A model generated the notes under the pieces. The model ran no database searches. It was not told the DNA's origin and saw only the letters and a list, made by a program, of their open reading frames with translations. A stretch of 64,000 nucleotides of DNA from assembly GCF_024529955.1 (NCBI RefSeq), contig NZ_AP024854.1, positions 744,001 through 808,000 of the forward strand, read 5' to 3'. This DNA is from Photobacterium toruni. Lineage in GTDB: Bacteria > Pseudomonadota > Gammaproteobacteria > Enterobacterales > Vibrionaceae. Shown piece by piece: positions 8,985 through 19,503 of this stretch. Position 1 is the stretch's first letter, and each line of letters starts with the position of its first letter. The position numbers and the translations under genes are program-made.

Positions 8985-11388
8985 ATTTATTTAACTCCAG
9001 TACGACCATTGCTCCACCCGTTAAACTTGAAGCAAGGAAGATTTCACCCTTTAGTCGCGTCATAATTGAACCACAAATACTTAACCCAAGGCCTAACCCA
9101 ACATCTTTGGTGGTGGTAAAGGGAATGAATAATTTATTAATGATAGTGGCGTCAAAACCATCACCGCTGTCATATACAGCCAACCGAATGATATTCGATG
9201 GGCTATTTAGTTGAATAATTGTTATTTCACGCTGTTCACAGTGAGCAACTGCATCACAGCCATTAACTAACAAGTTAACTAAAATTTGCTCTAGTTGCAC
9301 TTGATCAGCGAGCGCATAAAGAGGGTAGTCAATCGTATTTACTATTGTTGTTTTTTGTACTTTAGCTCGACTTTCTACCAATATTAGTGCTTGTTTGATT
9401 GAATCATGAATATCAACTTTGCTTAATGGTTTGGTTGCTGATTGTTTTTTTGCAAAGTTTCTAAAGCTTACGATGAGTTTACTCATTCGAGTAACAAGAT
9501 CGTCTATTTTTGTCAGATTTGTAGGTAGATTTTCGTATTTTTTATGATCAAGTGCAAGTTTTGCACTAAATATTCGCGTCGAAATCGCAGATAACGGCTG
9601 ATTAAGTTCATGTGCAAGTGATGTCATCGTTTGACCCACCACTGCCATTTTAGCAGCTTGAATTAATTCATCTTGAGTTTCAAGTAAATCGCCTTCAATC
9701 CGTTTACGATCTTCGATTTCATCTCGTAGTTGCTGGTTGGTGATGGTCAGTGATTGGGTTTTCTCTGCAACTGTATTTTCAAGCCAACGAGTGGTATTTT
9801 CTTGTTCAGTAATATCTGTCATTGTAATAATTACTTTGTCATCATTACCTTGAGTGAAGGTACGGAAATCTAACCGTAAATATAAGCTATGATTATTTGG
9901 AGAGACTAATTTTACCGTCATGTTATATGCACCATTTGTTAGTAATGGTCCATTAGTGGTAAATAAGTGCTTCAAGGTAGTGATGGTTGCACTATTAAAC
10001 AAATCCCAGACTTGATGCTTTTTAGTGATGTGACAAAAATTTAATTGTTTTAATGCTTGGGGATTTACAGATTCAACAGCACCATTAAGATCACAGGTAA
10101 TAATGCTGGCTTGAGTATTGTTGATTAAGTTTAGTGCATTAGAATTTTGAATTTCTTGCATTTGTTGGCAAAAATAACGCAGGTTATCTCCTAAGATACC
10201 AATCTCATCAATACCTGTTGTTTGAATATTCGCATTAAGGTTGCCGCTGGCTATGGCTTGTAAATCTTGACCGAGAAGATTTAAGCGTTTGACGACACCT
10301 CGACCGACTAAATAAATAGATAAAATGATACTAAGAATTATCGTAATAAAAACGACGCCAAATAAAACAACATTACTGATCCAAATTGAACGTCTAGTTT
10401 TGCCATTTAATTTAGCTAATGCTTTATCTGCATGACCCACAAGTGTCTGAATTATATTTTCTTGTTGCGTTAATTGATCACGAATATTGCCTTGAGTCTG
10501 TGTTATTTTTATATTGTTTATATTATCTTGAATTAATAATTTTTTTAGGTGTCCAGTAGGTGTAACTAATTGTGTAAATTCTTGCTGTAATTGACGATAA
10601 GTAATCGTTGATGGGTAATTATTTAATTGTTTACTGATTTTTTTTAGTTGTAATATTTTATTTGAAATTGCATCAAAAGAAGCATTAATATCATTATGTT
10701 GACGATGACGAATACTTTCTTTAATCAGTTGATGTAATTCATTTACATTAACAGTAATTGTCTGAATAACTGAAAATTCAGCCATGATATTTTTTATATT
10801 GGTATCATGGTCGAGCTGTAATTTCTGAGGGCTATTTAGTAACCGCATCATTTGCCATTCAATTTCTAGCCGCAGTGGTTGTAATTCATCAATTAAATCT
10901 TGATGTAACCATTTAATCGTATTTTCTGTTTGTTTTAACGAAAGCTGTAATACATTTCTTTGTTGTAGTAATGCAATATAACTATCGATATTTGCAACTA
11001 ATAATTGTTGCCCTGATTTTATTTTTGGGTAGTAATATAAACTAGAAATATTATCTATTGATTGTTGAATCGCTTTTAAAATAGAGACTATATTTTTTTT
11101 AATTGCTTTATGCTTTAACGGATTAGTATTCATATCTAATGCTGTTAACGCGGCTTGTAATTCTGCGGTACTACGTTCTAAACGATAACTAGAGCGTAAT
11201 GTTGGCATATTATCATTCGTTATCGTGCCAATTTGCTGGCTTAGTTGTTGCCATGTTAATGCGGCAATAACACTGACACTGATAGTTAAAAATGCCATTA
11301 ATATAATGGCTGAGGTCAGACGATTACCGATAGTATTATTCTTTACACAGCGAATCATTATTATTATGTATCCCATATATAATGGCAT
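8974..11388 (-). CDS. Membrane sensor histidine kinase, DctB/AauS-like
   Basis: An 804-residue kinase that should phosphorylate the overlapping response regulator. It has an N-terminal membrane segment (about 22-45), a long helical periplasmic sensor with many Gln/Asn (50-340), a second membrane segment (about 345-368), HAMP (about 370-420), a PAS region (about 430-530), a coiled coil, then HisKA with the H box LAHELNQPLSAIS (H593) and a HATPase domain with N box NLLVNGCDAV, G1 DSGDGF and G2 GLGLGLSICGSI. The start is uncertain: several ATGs lie within 11 codons and none has a good Shine-Dalgarno; MIRCVKNN (11358) is an alternative. The ligand is not evident. Confidence 0.88.
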   Translation of the reverse strand: MPLYMGYIIIMIRCVKNNTIGNRLTSAIILMAFLTISVSVIAALTWQQLSQQIGTITNDNMPTLRSSYRLERSTAELQAALTALDMNTNPLKHKAIKKNIVSILKAIQQSIDNISSLYYYPKIKSGQQLLVANIDSYIALLQQRNVLQLSLKQTENTIKWLHQDLIDELQPLRLEIEWQMMRLLNSPQKLQLDHDTNIKNIMAEFSVIQTITVNVNELHQLIKESIRHRQHNDINASFDAISNKILQLKKISKQLNNYPSTITYRQLQQEFTQLVTPTGHLKKLLIQDNINNIKITQTQGNIRDQLTQQENIIQTLVGHADKALAKLNGKTRRSIWISNVVLFGVVFITIILSIILSIYLVGRGVVKRLNLLGQDLQAIASGNLNANIQTTGIDEIGILGDNLRYFCQQMQEIQNSNALNLINNTQASIITCDLNGAVESVNPQALKQLNFCHITKKHQVWDLFNSATITTLKHLFTTNGPLLTNGAYNMTVKLVSPNNHSLYLRLDFRTFTQGNDDKVIITMTDITEQENTTRWLENTVAEKTQSLTITNQQLRDEIEDRKRIEGDLLETQDELIQAAKMAVVGQTMTSLAHELNQPLSAISTRIFSAKLALDHKKYENLPTNLTKIDDLVTRMSKLIVSFRNFAKKQSATKPLSKVDIHDSIKQALILVESRAKVQKTTIVNTIDYPLYALADQVQLEQILVNLLVNGCDAVAHCEQREITIIQLNSPSNIIRLAVYDSGDGFDATIINKLFIPFTTTKDVGLGLGLSICGSIMTRLKGEIFLASSLTGGAMVVLELNKYDK

Positions 11389-11511
11389 ATTGCTAATAAA
11401 TGTAGCCTTATTAGGTAACTAATTTATAGCGAAGAAGTGCAGTAATTATACGCCAGTGGCTGAAATGATCGCTAATAGTTTTTATCTTTTAAGGGAGGGG
11501 GAAATCGAATG

Positions 11512-11537
11512 ACGCCATAAAATCAAGTTTATGGCGT
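11512..11537. repeat. Inverted repeat after yfbU
   Basis: ACGCCATAAA (11512-11521) pairs exactly with TTTATGGCGT (11528-11537) around six bases. It lies 13 bases past the yfbU stop and may act as its terminator, though the T run is missing. Confidence 0.45.
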
Positions 11538-11549
11538 AAATGACGAAAG

Positions 11550-12056
11550 CTATGCTGTAATAATTTGTTGAATTTCACTACATGATAAATGATAGTGACG
11601 TGGGCATCCGCGCCAAATAGTTAGCATGCGCAGGTATTTATCAAGCATAGGTACATGACTATTAAACTGATGTTCAGTTTTAGGGAACTGTGGATATAGG
11701 CCTTCATCATGAGTTAGAAAACGGACGTAATTAACTAACTTAGCTTCAGTTATTGTATCAAAACCTAAAAATTGTAGTCGACGTTGATCAATGTCTTTTG
11801 CGCCATCACAGCGACAATCTTCTAAATTAAAAGATTCTTGAAGTGCATGGTACATTTCCATTATTTCAAGAACTTGTTTGCATTCATCTTCTGACACTTC
11901 GCCAAAATCTTTGTTAAGTTCACGCATCTGTAAACAATAACCACGTTCAATAATCATCTGTAGACGATGATATTTTTCAGCATTTTCAGGCGTAAGTTTT
12001 GCCATGATGTAATATTGATTTGATAGAATTAGACGTTGAGCGTTAGTCATTTCCAT
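11550..12056 (-). CDS. yfbU: YfbU family protein
   Basis: A 168-residue cytoplasmic protein of the YfbU family; the E. coli member is 164 residues and its function is poorly known (overexpression was reported toxic). The family opening [15 protein letters not shown] is present, with [19 protein letters not shown], the central IMEMYHAL, and the ending [19 protein letters not shown] chose ATG 12056, with GAGG about ten bases before it, over a TTG five codons upstream that contains the ribosome binding site. Pairing of yfbU with ackA-pta and yfbV is familiar in enterobacteria; here they are separated by several kb. Confidence 0.92.
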   Translation of the reverse strand: MEMTNAQRLILSNQYYIMAKLTPENAEKYHRLQMIIERGYCLQMRELNKDFGEVSEDECKQVLEIMEMYHALQESFNLEDCRCDGAKDIDQRRLQFLGFDTITEAKLVNYVRFLTHDEGLYPQFPKTEHQFNSHVPMLDKYLRMLTIWRGCPRHYHLSCSEIQQIITA

Positions 12057-12394
12057 TATAGTAAACCTCAAATTTTTTATAGATTGCTCTCATTCCGTTT
12101 TTATTATTTGGCGGTAATGAGCACAAGGAATATTTGTTATGAGCGTGAGATTAGCAGGTTGAGTGTAAAATAACATGATCTGACACCGCGAATAGGATTA
12201 TTTTTTGTTAACGAATGTTATCCATTTGATATGTTAGTAAAAATCATATCTATTTGATTTTAATTAAAAACCCTTATTTTTGTAGGTTTATTTAATCGTT
12301 AAATATTATTATCATATGGATTGATACCCAAGGTAGGGTAAGCGTATCGGTAACCATGATGATCACCGATACTTAGCTGCTTAATGATGTGACT
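12057..12394. other. Intergenic region between yfbU and fhs
   Basis: 338 bp, A+T-rich. It holds the yfbU promoter region and, near fhs, an inverted repeat GTATCGGT (12344-12351) / ACCGATAC (12365-12372) that could cap the fhs mRNA 22 bases past its stop. No T run follows on the minus strand. Nothing else stands out. Confidence 0.4.
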
Positions 12395-14149
12395 TTAGCT
12401 TAGGCCAATAATATTGCCATCAGCATCAAGATCGAGGCTCATAAATGCAGGCTTTTCAGGCAAGCCGGGCATAGTCATTACGTTGCCGCATAGCGCATAG
12501 ATAAACCCAGCTCCCGCACATAATTTTAACTCTCTTACTGGTACCGTAAAATCAGTTGGTGCGCCTTTAATATGGGGTTCAGTGGTGATTGATAATGGTG
12601 TTTTGGCCATACATATCGCCAAGTTATTGAAGCCTTGTGCTTTTAATTTGGCTAACTGTTGGGTCGCTAAAGGTGATAACTCAAGACTGTTAGCACCATA
12701 GCCAACTTCAGCTATCGCCATTAATTTCTCTTCAATGGTTTGATCTAAGCGATACAATGGCGTGAAATTCGCAGGTGTTTGACATGCATTTACAACAGCT
12801 TGTGCAAGTTCTATTGCTCCTTCGCCACCTTTGGCAAAAGCTTCACTTAGCGCAACATCAACATGAACATTAAATTCAGTTGTTAAAATCAATTGTTTTA
12901 ATTGTTCAAGTTCTTGATCGGTGTCTTGTGGGAAGCGATTAATTGCAACTACAACGGGCACACCATATTTAGCCGCATTATTAATATGCCAACGTAAATT
13001 TTCAAATCCTGCTAATAAAGCTGCGCTATCTGGTTCAAAGATAGCATCAGGTAGCGATTGTCCTGGCTGTAAATTATAAAGTCCAGAGTTCGCTTTTATT
13101 CCACGTAAGGTTGCAACAACGACAGCACAATCAGGACCCCGTTGTGCTTGTTGTGCTTTAATATTGCAAGCTTTTTCAAATCCCATATCAGAGCCAAAGC
13201 CACCTTCAGTAATCGTAAAGTCACTTAATTTGAGGGCTATTTTATCAGCGATAATTGAAGAGTTACCATGAGCTATATTGGCAAATGGGCCTGCATGAAT
13301 GAGGGTTGGAACACCTTCTAAGGTTTGCATTAATGTCGGTTCAATGGCTTCACACATAGTAACAGCCATTGCGCCTGCAACCTGAAGATCTTCGGTAGTG
13401 ACAGGTTCGCCATCAAGGTTATAAGCAACCACTATTTTACCTATACGTTGACGCATATCAGCGAGATCAGTCGCTAAGGCTAAAATTGCCATTAATTCAG
13501 AAGCGGCTGAAATATCAAAACCATCATGACGCTCAAGGCCATTAATGGTTTTTCCTGGTTCATTTTGACCAATGGTGATCATACGTAACGTACGATCATT
13601 GTGATCCATCACTCGCTTCCAACTAATATTATTTATATCAATGCGTAGTGCAGGTAAACCTGTGTGGGCAGTAAAAGCGTCATAACCTAGACGATCTTCA
13701 TGATAAAGACGAGCATCTAATGCCGCTGCGGCAAGGTTATGGGCTGCGGTAACTGCGTGAATGTCACCTGTTAAATGTAAATTAAGCTTTTCCATCGGTG
13801 CAACTTGGCTGTAACCGCCGCCAGCAGCCCCACCCTTGACACCAAATACCGGTCCCATTGATGGCTGTCGAATACAAGCAAAAACCGAGCGTTTAATTTT
13901 AGCTAAACCTTGCGCTAAGCCAATCGTAGTGACTGTTTTACCTTCACCAAGGGGAGTCGGTGTTATTGCCGTTACTAGTATTAGTTTACCTTCTGGCTTA
14001 TTAATTAATCGCTTTAAAATGGCAGGCTTAACTTTGGCTTTTAAGCTACCTTGAGGCGTAAGTTCGTGTGCTTCAATGCCTGCCTTTAAGGCGATGCGAT
14101 CAATTGGTGTAAGTAAAGTTGCACGGCAAATTTCGATGTCGCTTTTCAT
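12395..14149 (-). CDS. fhs: Formate--tetrahydrofolate ligase
   Basis: ATP-dependent ligase that joins formate to tetrahydrofolate, giving 10-formyl-THF for one-carbon metabolism. It has 584 residues, slightly longer than the usual 555-560. The P-loop PTPLGEGKT (65-72, K71) is intact, followed by the family blocks [23 protein letters not shown] (split around residue 100), [30 protein letters not shown], and the C-terminal [21 protein letters not shown]. It lies next to the pfl genes that produce formate, so formate made anaerobically could be recaptured for purine synthesis. It has no operon partner. Confidence 0.96.
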   Translation of the reverse strand: MKSDIEICRATLLTPIDRIALKAGIEAHELTPQGSLKAKVKPAILKRLINKPEGKLILVTAITPTPLGEGKTVTTIGLAQGLAKIKRSVFACIRQPSMGPVFGVKGGAAGGGYSQVAPMEKLNLHLTGDIHAVTAAHNLAAAALDARLYHEDRLGYDAFTAHTGLPALRIDINNISWKRVMDHNDRTLRMITIGQNEPGKTINGLERHDGFDISAASELMAILALATDLADMRQRIGKIVVAYNLDGEPVTTEDLQVAGAMAVTMCEAIEPTLMQTLEGVPTLIHAGPFANIAHGNSSIIADKIALKLSDFTITEGGFGSDMGFEKACNIKAQQAQRGPDCAVVVATLRGIKANSGLYNLQPGQSLPDAIFEPDSAALLAGFENLRWHINNAAKYGVPVVVAINRFPQDTDQELEQLKQLILTTEFNVHVDVALSEAFAKGGEGAIELAQAVVNACQTPANFTPLYRLDQTIEEKLMAIAEVGYGANSLELSPLATQQLAKLKAQGFNNLAICMAKTPLSITTEPHIKGAPTDFTVPVRELKLCAGAGFIYALCGNVMTMPGLPEKPAFMSLDLDADGNIIGLS

Positions 14150-14468
14150 GATAGCTTATTTCCTCATCGGCAGAGAGAGTAATACTAAATACTTATTTAA
14201 CTGCAAATCTGTCTTTTTATGCTTACGCAATCGTTTGCTTTTGGTTTATACCATAATTTTATCATGGATAAATATCATTTTATGTTTTTTTATAAGGTCA
14301 TTAGTATTTAGTCAAAGATAAAGGGGGAATATTTTAAATTGGTATTGATAATGAAAGCTATTATTCCAATATTAGTTATTGGTTGTTTTTTGCTTCACAT
14401 TTAAAGTAGATAACATATAAAAAATGACCCTGATCAATGAGGGCGTAAATTTAGTAAAGGAAGTTATC
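14150..14468. other. Intergenic region between fhs and small ORF
   Basis: 319 bp, strongly A+T-rich, between two divergent genes: fhs (minus) and the candidate small membrane protein (plus). It must contain both promoters. No operator or riboswitch was recognised. Confidence 0.35.
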
Positions 14469-14573
14469 ATGCAAGAGCCCGTAACTAAGTGGCAATATAC
14501 ACTACCAATTTCACTGTTAATTATGGTGTTGTTAATTGCTTTTCTTGTTGAAATATTACCTTTGTCACGATAA
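14469..14573 (+). CDS. Candidate 34-residue single-span membrane protein
   Basis: ATG at 14469 opens a 34-codon frame: a polar start (MQEPVTKWQYT), one hydrophobic helix of about 20 residues (LPISLLIMVLLIAFLVEIL) and a short LSR tail. A strong Shine-Dalgarno AAAGGAAG ends 6 bases before the ATG, and a long terminator hairpin begins 29 bases after the stop, so it looks like a complete small transcription unit. I do not recognise the family. The protein is too short for most gene callers. Its position between fhs and pflA might hint at a role in anaerobic growth, but that is only inference. Confidence 0.5.
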   Translation: MQEPVTKWQYTLPISLLIMVLLIAFLVEILPLSR

Positions 14574-14600
14574 ATCAAATTTTTTCATCGGCATTAAATA

Positions 14601-14656
14601 GAAAAGAGCGGCTTATCTAATCCCTTCAAGGATAAAGATAAACCGCTCTTTTTTTG
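14601..14656. terminator. Bidirectional terminator between small ORF and pflA
   Basis: A 17-bp stem (14602-14618 with 14639-14655; one G-U pair) carries AAAAGAGCGG and CCGCTCTTTT at its base and T runs on either strand. It can end both the plus small ORF and pflA on the minus strand. Confidence 0.85.
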
Positions 14657-14680
14657 TATTAACAGCAATGATGATATCGC

Positions 14681-15421
14681 TTAATACATTACTTTTTTAC
14701 CATAGCTTGTAAGAATATTCTTAATGTTTTCCATGGTTTCTTTTTTCGGTGGCTTAACCCCAGTTAATGGGTATTCAAAGCCTAGTGCTTCCCATTTATG
14801 TTCACCCAGTTGATGGTAGGGAAGTAGCTCAATTTTTTCGATATTATCCATGTCTTTAATGAACTCACCAAGTAGGTGTGCAGATCGTTCATCATCCGTA
14901 TAGCCAGGAACAATAACATAGCGGATCCATGTTTTTTGACCGCGCTGGTGTAAGTAACGTGCAAAATCAAGTACACGTTTATTAGCAACACCGACTAAAT
15001 CTTGATGGATAGTATCGTCCATTTGTTTAAGATCAAGCATGACGAGATCTGTTGCGTCTAATACTTCATCAACGACATCGGTATGTTTACGAATATAGCC
15101 ATTAGTATCAAGACAAGTATGAATGCCATCAGCTTGTGCTGCGCGGAAGAAATCTCGAACAAATTCAGGCTGCATCATAGCTTCACCGCCAGATGCAGTG
15201 ACACCACCACCTGATGCATTCATAAAGTGACGATAAGATTTAGCTTCGAACATTAATTCTTCAACTGTTGCTTCTCGTCCACCATGAGGATTCCATGTAT
15301 CACGGTTATGGCAATATTTGCAACGCATTAAGCAACCTTGCAGAAATACAATAAACCGAATTCCTGGGCCATCGACGGTTCCGCAAGATTCGAAAGAGTG
15401 AATACGACCTGTTACTGACAT
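14681..15421 (-). CDS. pflA: Pyruvate formate-lyase-activating enzyme
   Basis: Radical SAM enzyme that abstracts a hydrogen from the glycine of PflB to make the active glycyl radical. It has 246 residues, the same as E. coli. The 4Fe-4S cluster motif is CLMRCKYC (C30, C34, C37), preceded by the [15 protein letters not shown] signature; the later [12 protein letters not shown] is the SAM-binding GGE region. The ATG at 15421 has GGAG at good spacing; a start six codons upstream is less likely. It follows pflB across a 378-bp gap with a terminator, so it probably has its own promoter too. Confidence 0.96.
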   Translation of the reverse strand: MSVTGRIHSFESCGTVDGPGIRFIVFLQGCLMRCKYCHNRDTWNPHGGREATVEELMFEAKSYRHFMNASGGGVTASGGEAMMQPEFVRDFFRAAQADGIHTCLDTNGYIRKHTDVVDEVLDATDLVMLDLKQMDDTIHQDLVGVANKRVLDFARYLHQRGQKTWIRYVIVPGYTDDERSAHLLGEFIKDMDNIEKIELLPYHQLGEHKWEALGFEYPLTGVKPPKKETMENIKNILTSYGKKVMY

Positions 15422-15799
15422 TGTTCTATTTCTCCGCATACTGCGTTTTATTTATATGTTATTTTATTACAAAAGAAGATCTGAATATAGCGAAAACTCA
15501 ATCTGTTAATTGATATGGCTACCTAAAAGTGGGTGCCATTTATATTTGTTGTATTGCTTTTTTTAATCATTGTCGGTTTTGTTGTTGCCAAATTTAATGT
15601 ACCACTGCATTGAGCATACCGTTGGAAGTTTAATGTGTTTGAAAGGTGACTCTTAATTTATGGTATTGGTATAAAGATTGGGATAAATATGATTACAGCA
15701 GTGTTTGATATTACTATCTTTAAATTGAGGGTATAAAAAAACCGGCTATATAAGCCGGTTTTTATTAGGAAGCGAACTTCCTACACAGAAGACTCTATA
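15422..15799. other. Intergenic region between pflB and pflA
   Basis: 378 bp holding the pflB terminator (15735-15763) and a pflA promoter that I cannot locate exactly. No reading frame worth reporting. Confidence 0.4.
15735..15763 (-). terminator. Terminator of focA-pflB
   Basis: AAACCGGCT (15739-15747) pairs with AGCCGGTTT (15753-15761) around a 5-base loop, with the A run on the left giving a T run on the minus strand, 37 bases past the pflB stop. Confidence 0.85.
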
Positions 15800-18073
15800 T
15801 TATAGAGAAGCTGTGAAAGTACGAGCGATAACGTCAGCCTGCTGTTCAGCAGTTAGAGAGTTAAAACGCACAGCATAACCAGATACACGGATAGTTAACT
15901 GTGGGTAGTTCTCAGGGTGCTTAACTGCGTCTTCTAGAGTTTCGCGGTTAAGAACGTTAACGTTTAGGTGTTGACCACCTTCGATGCCTGACTCATGGTG
16001 GAAGTAACCATCCATTAGGCCAGCAAGGTTAGTTTCTTGAGTATCAAGATCTTTACCTAGTGCGTTTGGAACGATAGAGAATGTGTATGAAATACCATCT
16101 TTAGCGTGTGCAAACGGTAGTTTACCTACAGAAGTAAGTGAAGCTACAGCGCCTTTTTCGTCACGACCGTGCATTGGGTTAGCACCTGGTGCGAAAGGAG
16201 CACCTGCACGACGACCGTCTGGAGTGTTACCAGTCTTCTTACCGTACACAACGTTAGATGTGATAGTTAGGATAGACTGAGTAGGGATCGCATCACGGTA
16301 CATCTTGTGAGTACGGATCTTGTTCATGAAACGCTCAACAAGGTCACAAGCGATGTCATCTACGCGAGCATCGTTGTTACCAAATTTAGGGTAATCACCT
16401 TCGATGCTGAAGTCTACGGCTAAGCCATCTTCATCACGGATAGGAGTTACTTTAGCGTATTTGATTGCAGATAGTGAGTCAGCTGCAACAGATAGACCAG
16501 CGATACCACAAGCCATTGTACGCTTGATGTCACGATCGTGTAGAGCCATTAGCGATGCTTCGTAGCTGTACTTGTCGTGGCTCCAGTGAATTGCGTTTAG
16601 AGCAGAAACGTAAGTTGTTGCTAACCAATCCATGAAGTGGTCTAGACGAGCTAGAACATTTTCGTAATGGAAATCAGCATCAGCGATTGGCGCTTCTTTA
16701 GGACCCACTTGGATCTTAAGCTTCTCATCAACGCCGCCGTTGATTGCGTAAAGCATAGTTTTAGCAAGGTTAGCACGTGCACCAAAGAACTGCATTTGCT
16801 TACCAACAACCATTGGCGATACACAACAAGCGATAGCATAATCGTCAGAGTTCATGTCTGGACGCATTAGGTCATCGTTTTCGTACTGGATAGAAGAAGT
16901 ATCGATAGATACCTTCGCACAGAACTTCTTGAAGCCTACAGGTAGTTTCTCAGACCAAAGAACAGTGATGTTTGGCTCTGGAGAAGGACCCATTGTGTAT
17001 AGGCTGTTTAGGAAACGGAAGTTTGAACGAGTAACTAGTGTACGACCGTCAAGACCCATACCACCCATTGATTCTGTTGCCCAGATTGGGTCACCAGAGA
17101 ACAACTCATCGTATTCAGGAGTACGTAGGAAACGAACCATACGTAGCTTCATTACGAAGTGGTCGATCATTTCTTGCGCTTGAGCTTCAGTGATCTTACC
17201 AGCGGCGATATCACGCTCGATGAAGATGTCTAGGAAAGTCGAAGTACGACCTAGAGACATTGCAGCACCGTTTTGTGATTTAACAGCAGCTAGGTAGCCG
17301 AAGTAAGTCCACTGAATAGCTTCTTGTGCAGTAGCAGCAGGTAGTGAAATATCACAACCGTATTTAGCAGCCATAGTCTTGATTTGACCAAGTGCACGGT
17401 GTTGCTCACAGATCTCTTCACGACGTTGCATAGTCATTTGAAGATCTTCGCCCTTTTCAAACATCTCTTCTAGAGATTTGAATTGAGCTAGCTTGTCAGC
17501 CATTAGTTTGTCGATACCGTAAAGCGCGATACGACGGTAGTCACCAATGATACGACCACGGCCGTATGCATCAGGAAGACCAGTTAGAACACCAGACTTA
17601 CGACATTTGATGATAGAAGGAGTGTAGATATCGAAAACACCTTGGTTGTGTGTTTTACGAAGTTCTGAGTAAACCTTCTTGATAGTAGGATCTAGTTCAC
17701 GACCGTATACTTTGCATGAGTTTTCGATCATGCGGATACCACCGTTAGGGATCAAACCACGCTTAAGAGGCGCGTCAGTTTGAAGACCTACGATAGTCTC
17801 AAGCTCTTGGTCGATGTAACCAGCATCGTGTGCAGTGATAGTAGAAACAACGTCAGTATCGAAATCAACAGGTGCGTGAGTCGCGTTTTCCTGTTTGATG
17901 CCTACCATTACAGCTTCCCAAAGTTTAGCTGTAGCTGGAGTTGCTTCTGTCTCTAGGAAAGAGCCGTCACCTTCGAAAGGTGTGTAGTTCTTTTGGATAA
18001 AGTCACGAACGTTTACTTCGTTCTGCCAATCACCAGCTGTAAAGCCTTCCCATGCAGCAAATTGCTCTGCCAT
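15800..18073 (-). CDS. pflB: Formate C-acetyltransferase (pyruvate formate-lyase)
   Basis: Glycyl radical enzyme that splits pyruvate with CoA into acetyl-CoA and formate in anaerobic growth. It has 757 residues against about 760 in E. coli. The adjacent active-site cysteines are in AIACCVSPM, and the radical glycine is in [12 protein letters not shown] (G732) near the C-terminus. It starts [11 protein letters not shown], with a reasonable AGGTAGGT upstream. It lies 56 bp after focA, so the two are probably cotranscribed. Its acetyl-CoA product feeds the Pta-AckA pair found in the same window. Confidence 0.97.
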   Translation of the reverse strand: MAEQFAAWEGFTAGDWQNEVNVRDFIQKNYTPFEGDGSFLETEATPATAKLWEAVMVGIKQENATHAPVDFDTDVVSTITAHDAGYIDQELETIVGLQTDAPLKRGLIPNGGIRMIENSCKVYGRELDPTIKKVYSELRKTHNQGVFDIYTPSIIKCRKSGVLTGLPDAYGRGRIIGDYRRIALYGIDKLMADKLAQFKSLEEMFEKGEDLQMTMQRREEICEQHRALGQIKTMAAKYGCDISLPAATAQEAIQWTYFGYLAAVKSQNGAAMSLGRTSTFLDIFIERDIAAGKITEAQAQEMIDHFVMKLRMVRFLRTPEYDELFSGDPIWATESMGGMGLDGRTLVTRSNFRFLNSLYTMGPSPEPNITVLWSEKLPVGFKKFCAKVSIDTSSIQYENDDLMRPDMNSDDYAIACCVSPMVVGKQMQFFGARANLAKTMLYAINGGVDEKLKIQVGPKEAPIADADFHYENVLARLDHFMDWLATTYVSALNAIHWSHDKYSYEASLMALHDRDIKRTMACGIAGLSVAADSLSAIKYAKVTPIRDEDGLAVDFSIEGDYPKFGNNDARVDDIACDLVERFMNKIRTHKMYRDAIPTQSILTITSNVVYGKKTGNTPDGRRAGAPFAPGANPMHGRDEKGAVASLTSVGKLPFAHAKDGISYTFSIVPNALGKDLDTQETNLAGLMDGYFHHESGIEGGQHLNVNVLNRETLEDAVKHPENYPQLTIRVSGYAVRFNSLTAEQQADVIARTFTASL

Positions 18074-18129
18074 TGTATACCTACCTATTACTATTCAGTA
18101 GAAAAAAATAAGTGTTATCGTGTCAAAAC

Positions 18130-18996
18130 TTAGTGATGGCTATTGCCATTAAGTTCTGGACGACGATGAATAATCCAATATGTTAGACCAACTAATACAC
18201 CACCACCAATGATATTACCAATGGTCACTGGGATTAGATTGTTTACAACAAAATTATGAACTGTTAAATCTGCAAACTGAGCAGGGTCGATACCTGTCAT
18301 TGTCCAGAATTCAGGACCAGCGAATGCATGAATTACGATACCCATAGGGATCATAAACATATTTGCAATACAGTGCTCAAAACCACATGCAACAAACATT
18401 GCAACGGGTAGCAACATTACCATAACTTTATCAGTAGCACTACGGCATGAGAAAGTCATCCATGTTGCAAGACAAACCATTAGGTTACATAACATACCTA
18501 AAACAATGGCTTGTCCAAAATCATGATGAAGTTTATGTTGAGCAATTTTCATTGCATTAATACCCCATTGGCCATTTGCGCCAAGGTGTTGTTCTGCAAT
18601 CCAAATACAAGCAACGAAGAAAATTGCTCCAACAAAGTTACCGAAGTAAACAATGCCCCAGTTTTTCATTAACTGACTAGTAGTAATGCGACTGCTTGCA
18701 CGAGCAACAGTGGTTAATACAGAAGAGGTGAATAACTCGCCACCGCATATAACTACTAGGATTAAACCTAAACTAAATGCTAAACCACCGACAAACTTAG
18801 ACATACCCCAAGGCATATCACCAGCGCCAGTAGTAACTGTTGTGTAAAATACAAAAGCAATTGAAATAAAAACACCAGCAGTTATCGCTAAAAAGAATGA
18901 CTGTAATGGGTGTTTTGTCGCTTTATAAACGCCGACTTCTTCGGCTTTATGTGCCATTGCTGGTGGCATCAGTGAGTCAAAAGGATTAGTTTCCAT
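18130..18996 (-). CDS. focA: Formate transporter FocA
   Basis: Pentameric inner-membrane formate channel of the formate/nitrite transporter family, moving formate out or back in during mixed-acid fermentation. It has 288 residues and six membrane helices. Family signatures include YKATKHPLQSFFLAITAGVFIS, GGELFTSSVL, NWGIVYFGNFVGA and CGFEHCIANMFMIPMGI, the last with the conserved gating histidine. I start at METNPFDS (18996); a GTG two codons upstream is equally possible and adds MK. It is first in the focA-pflB operon, with an FNR-like site about 70 bp upstream. Confidence 0.95.
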   Translation of the reverse strand: METNPFDSLMPPAMAHKAEEVGVYKATKHPLQSFFLAITAGVFISIAFVFYTTVTTGAGDMPWGMSKFVGGLAFSLGLILVVICGGELFTSSVLTTVARASSRITTSQLMKNWGIVYFGNFVGAIFFVACIWIAEQHLGANGQWGINAMKIAQHKLHHDFGQAIVLGMLCNLMVCLATWMTFSCRSATDKVMVMLLPVAMFVACGFEHCIANMFMIPMGIVIHAFAGPEFWTMTGIDPAQFADLTVHNFVVNNLIPVTIGNIIGGGVLVGLTYWIIHRRPELNGNSHH

Positions 18997-19418
18997 TTTC
19001 ACAGGGGTGCTCTTTAATGGTTTAAGTTTGGCTACAAGAATAATAGCAAAGGTTGTGAATCATAAACTTGATCTGGATCATTGCGGTGAAAATTTATAAC
19101 AAAATTAGACATATTATGACACTGCAAAATAATGTAATCATTTGAATTTAAACGGTATAATTTTTTTGAGAAAACTAAAAAAAATTTTAATGTAATTTAA
19201 TTTCATAATTTTACAACCATAATCACAAAATTAAGCGCCATTTAAAATCAATAAGTTATGATTATTGATATATTTTTTTAACGTATTTATGCCGCTTAAA
19301 AAATATTGATTCAACTTTTTTTATATTCATTTTGGCGATGAATAATATTCATCAATATAGTTTAAGCTTATTCTGTAAAGGTATTGTTCCAGCGCCGTGA
19401 TGAATATATATGCAAAAT
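18997..19418. promoter_or_regulatory. focA upstream region
   Basis: About 420 bp, very A+T-rich, upstream of focA-pflB. This operon has complex multi-promoter control in E. coli. Apart from the FNR-like site listed separately I see only A/T runs (such as 19170-19215). Confidence 0.4.
19068..19081 (-). promoter_or_regulatory. FNR-like binding site upstream of focA
   Basis: TTGATCTGGATCAT matches the FNR consensus TTGAT-N4-ATCAA except for the last base. It is centred about 78 bp before the focA start codon, a place compatible with activation. FNR control of focA-pfl under anaerobiosis is established in E. coli; its operation here is inferred. Confidence 0.6.
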
Positions 19419-19456
19419 AACCCAAAGCCGCTACTAATGATAGTCGGCTTTGGGTT
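19416..19456 (-). terminator. Terminator of xthA
   Basis: AACCCAAAGCCG (19419-19430) pairs with CGGCTTTGGGTT (19445-19456); the inner ACTA/TAGT extends the stem. On the minus strand TTATTTT follows. It lies 48 bases past the xthA stop. Confidence 0.75.
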
Positions 19457-19503
19457 GTCATTCTTATATTAGCTTTGGTTACTTTTGAGGCTTAATGACG
19501 GCA

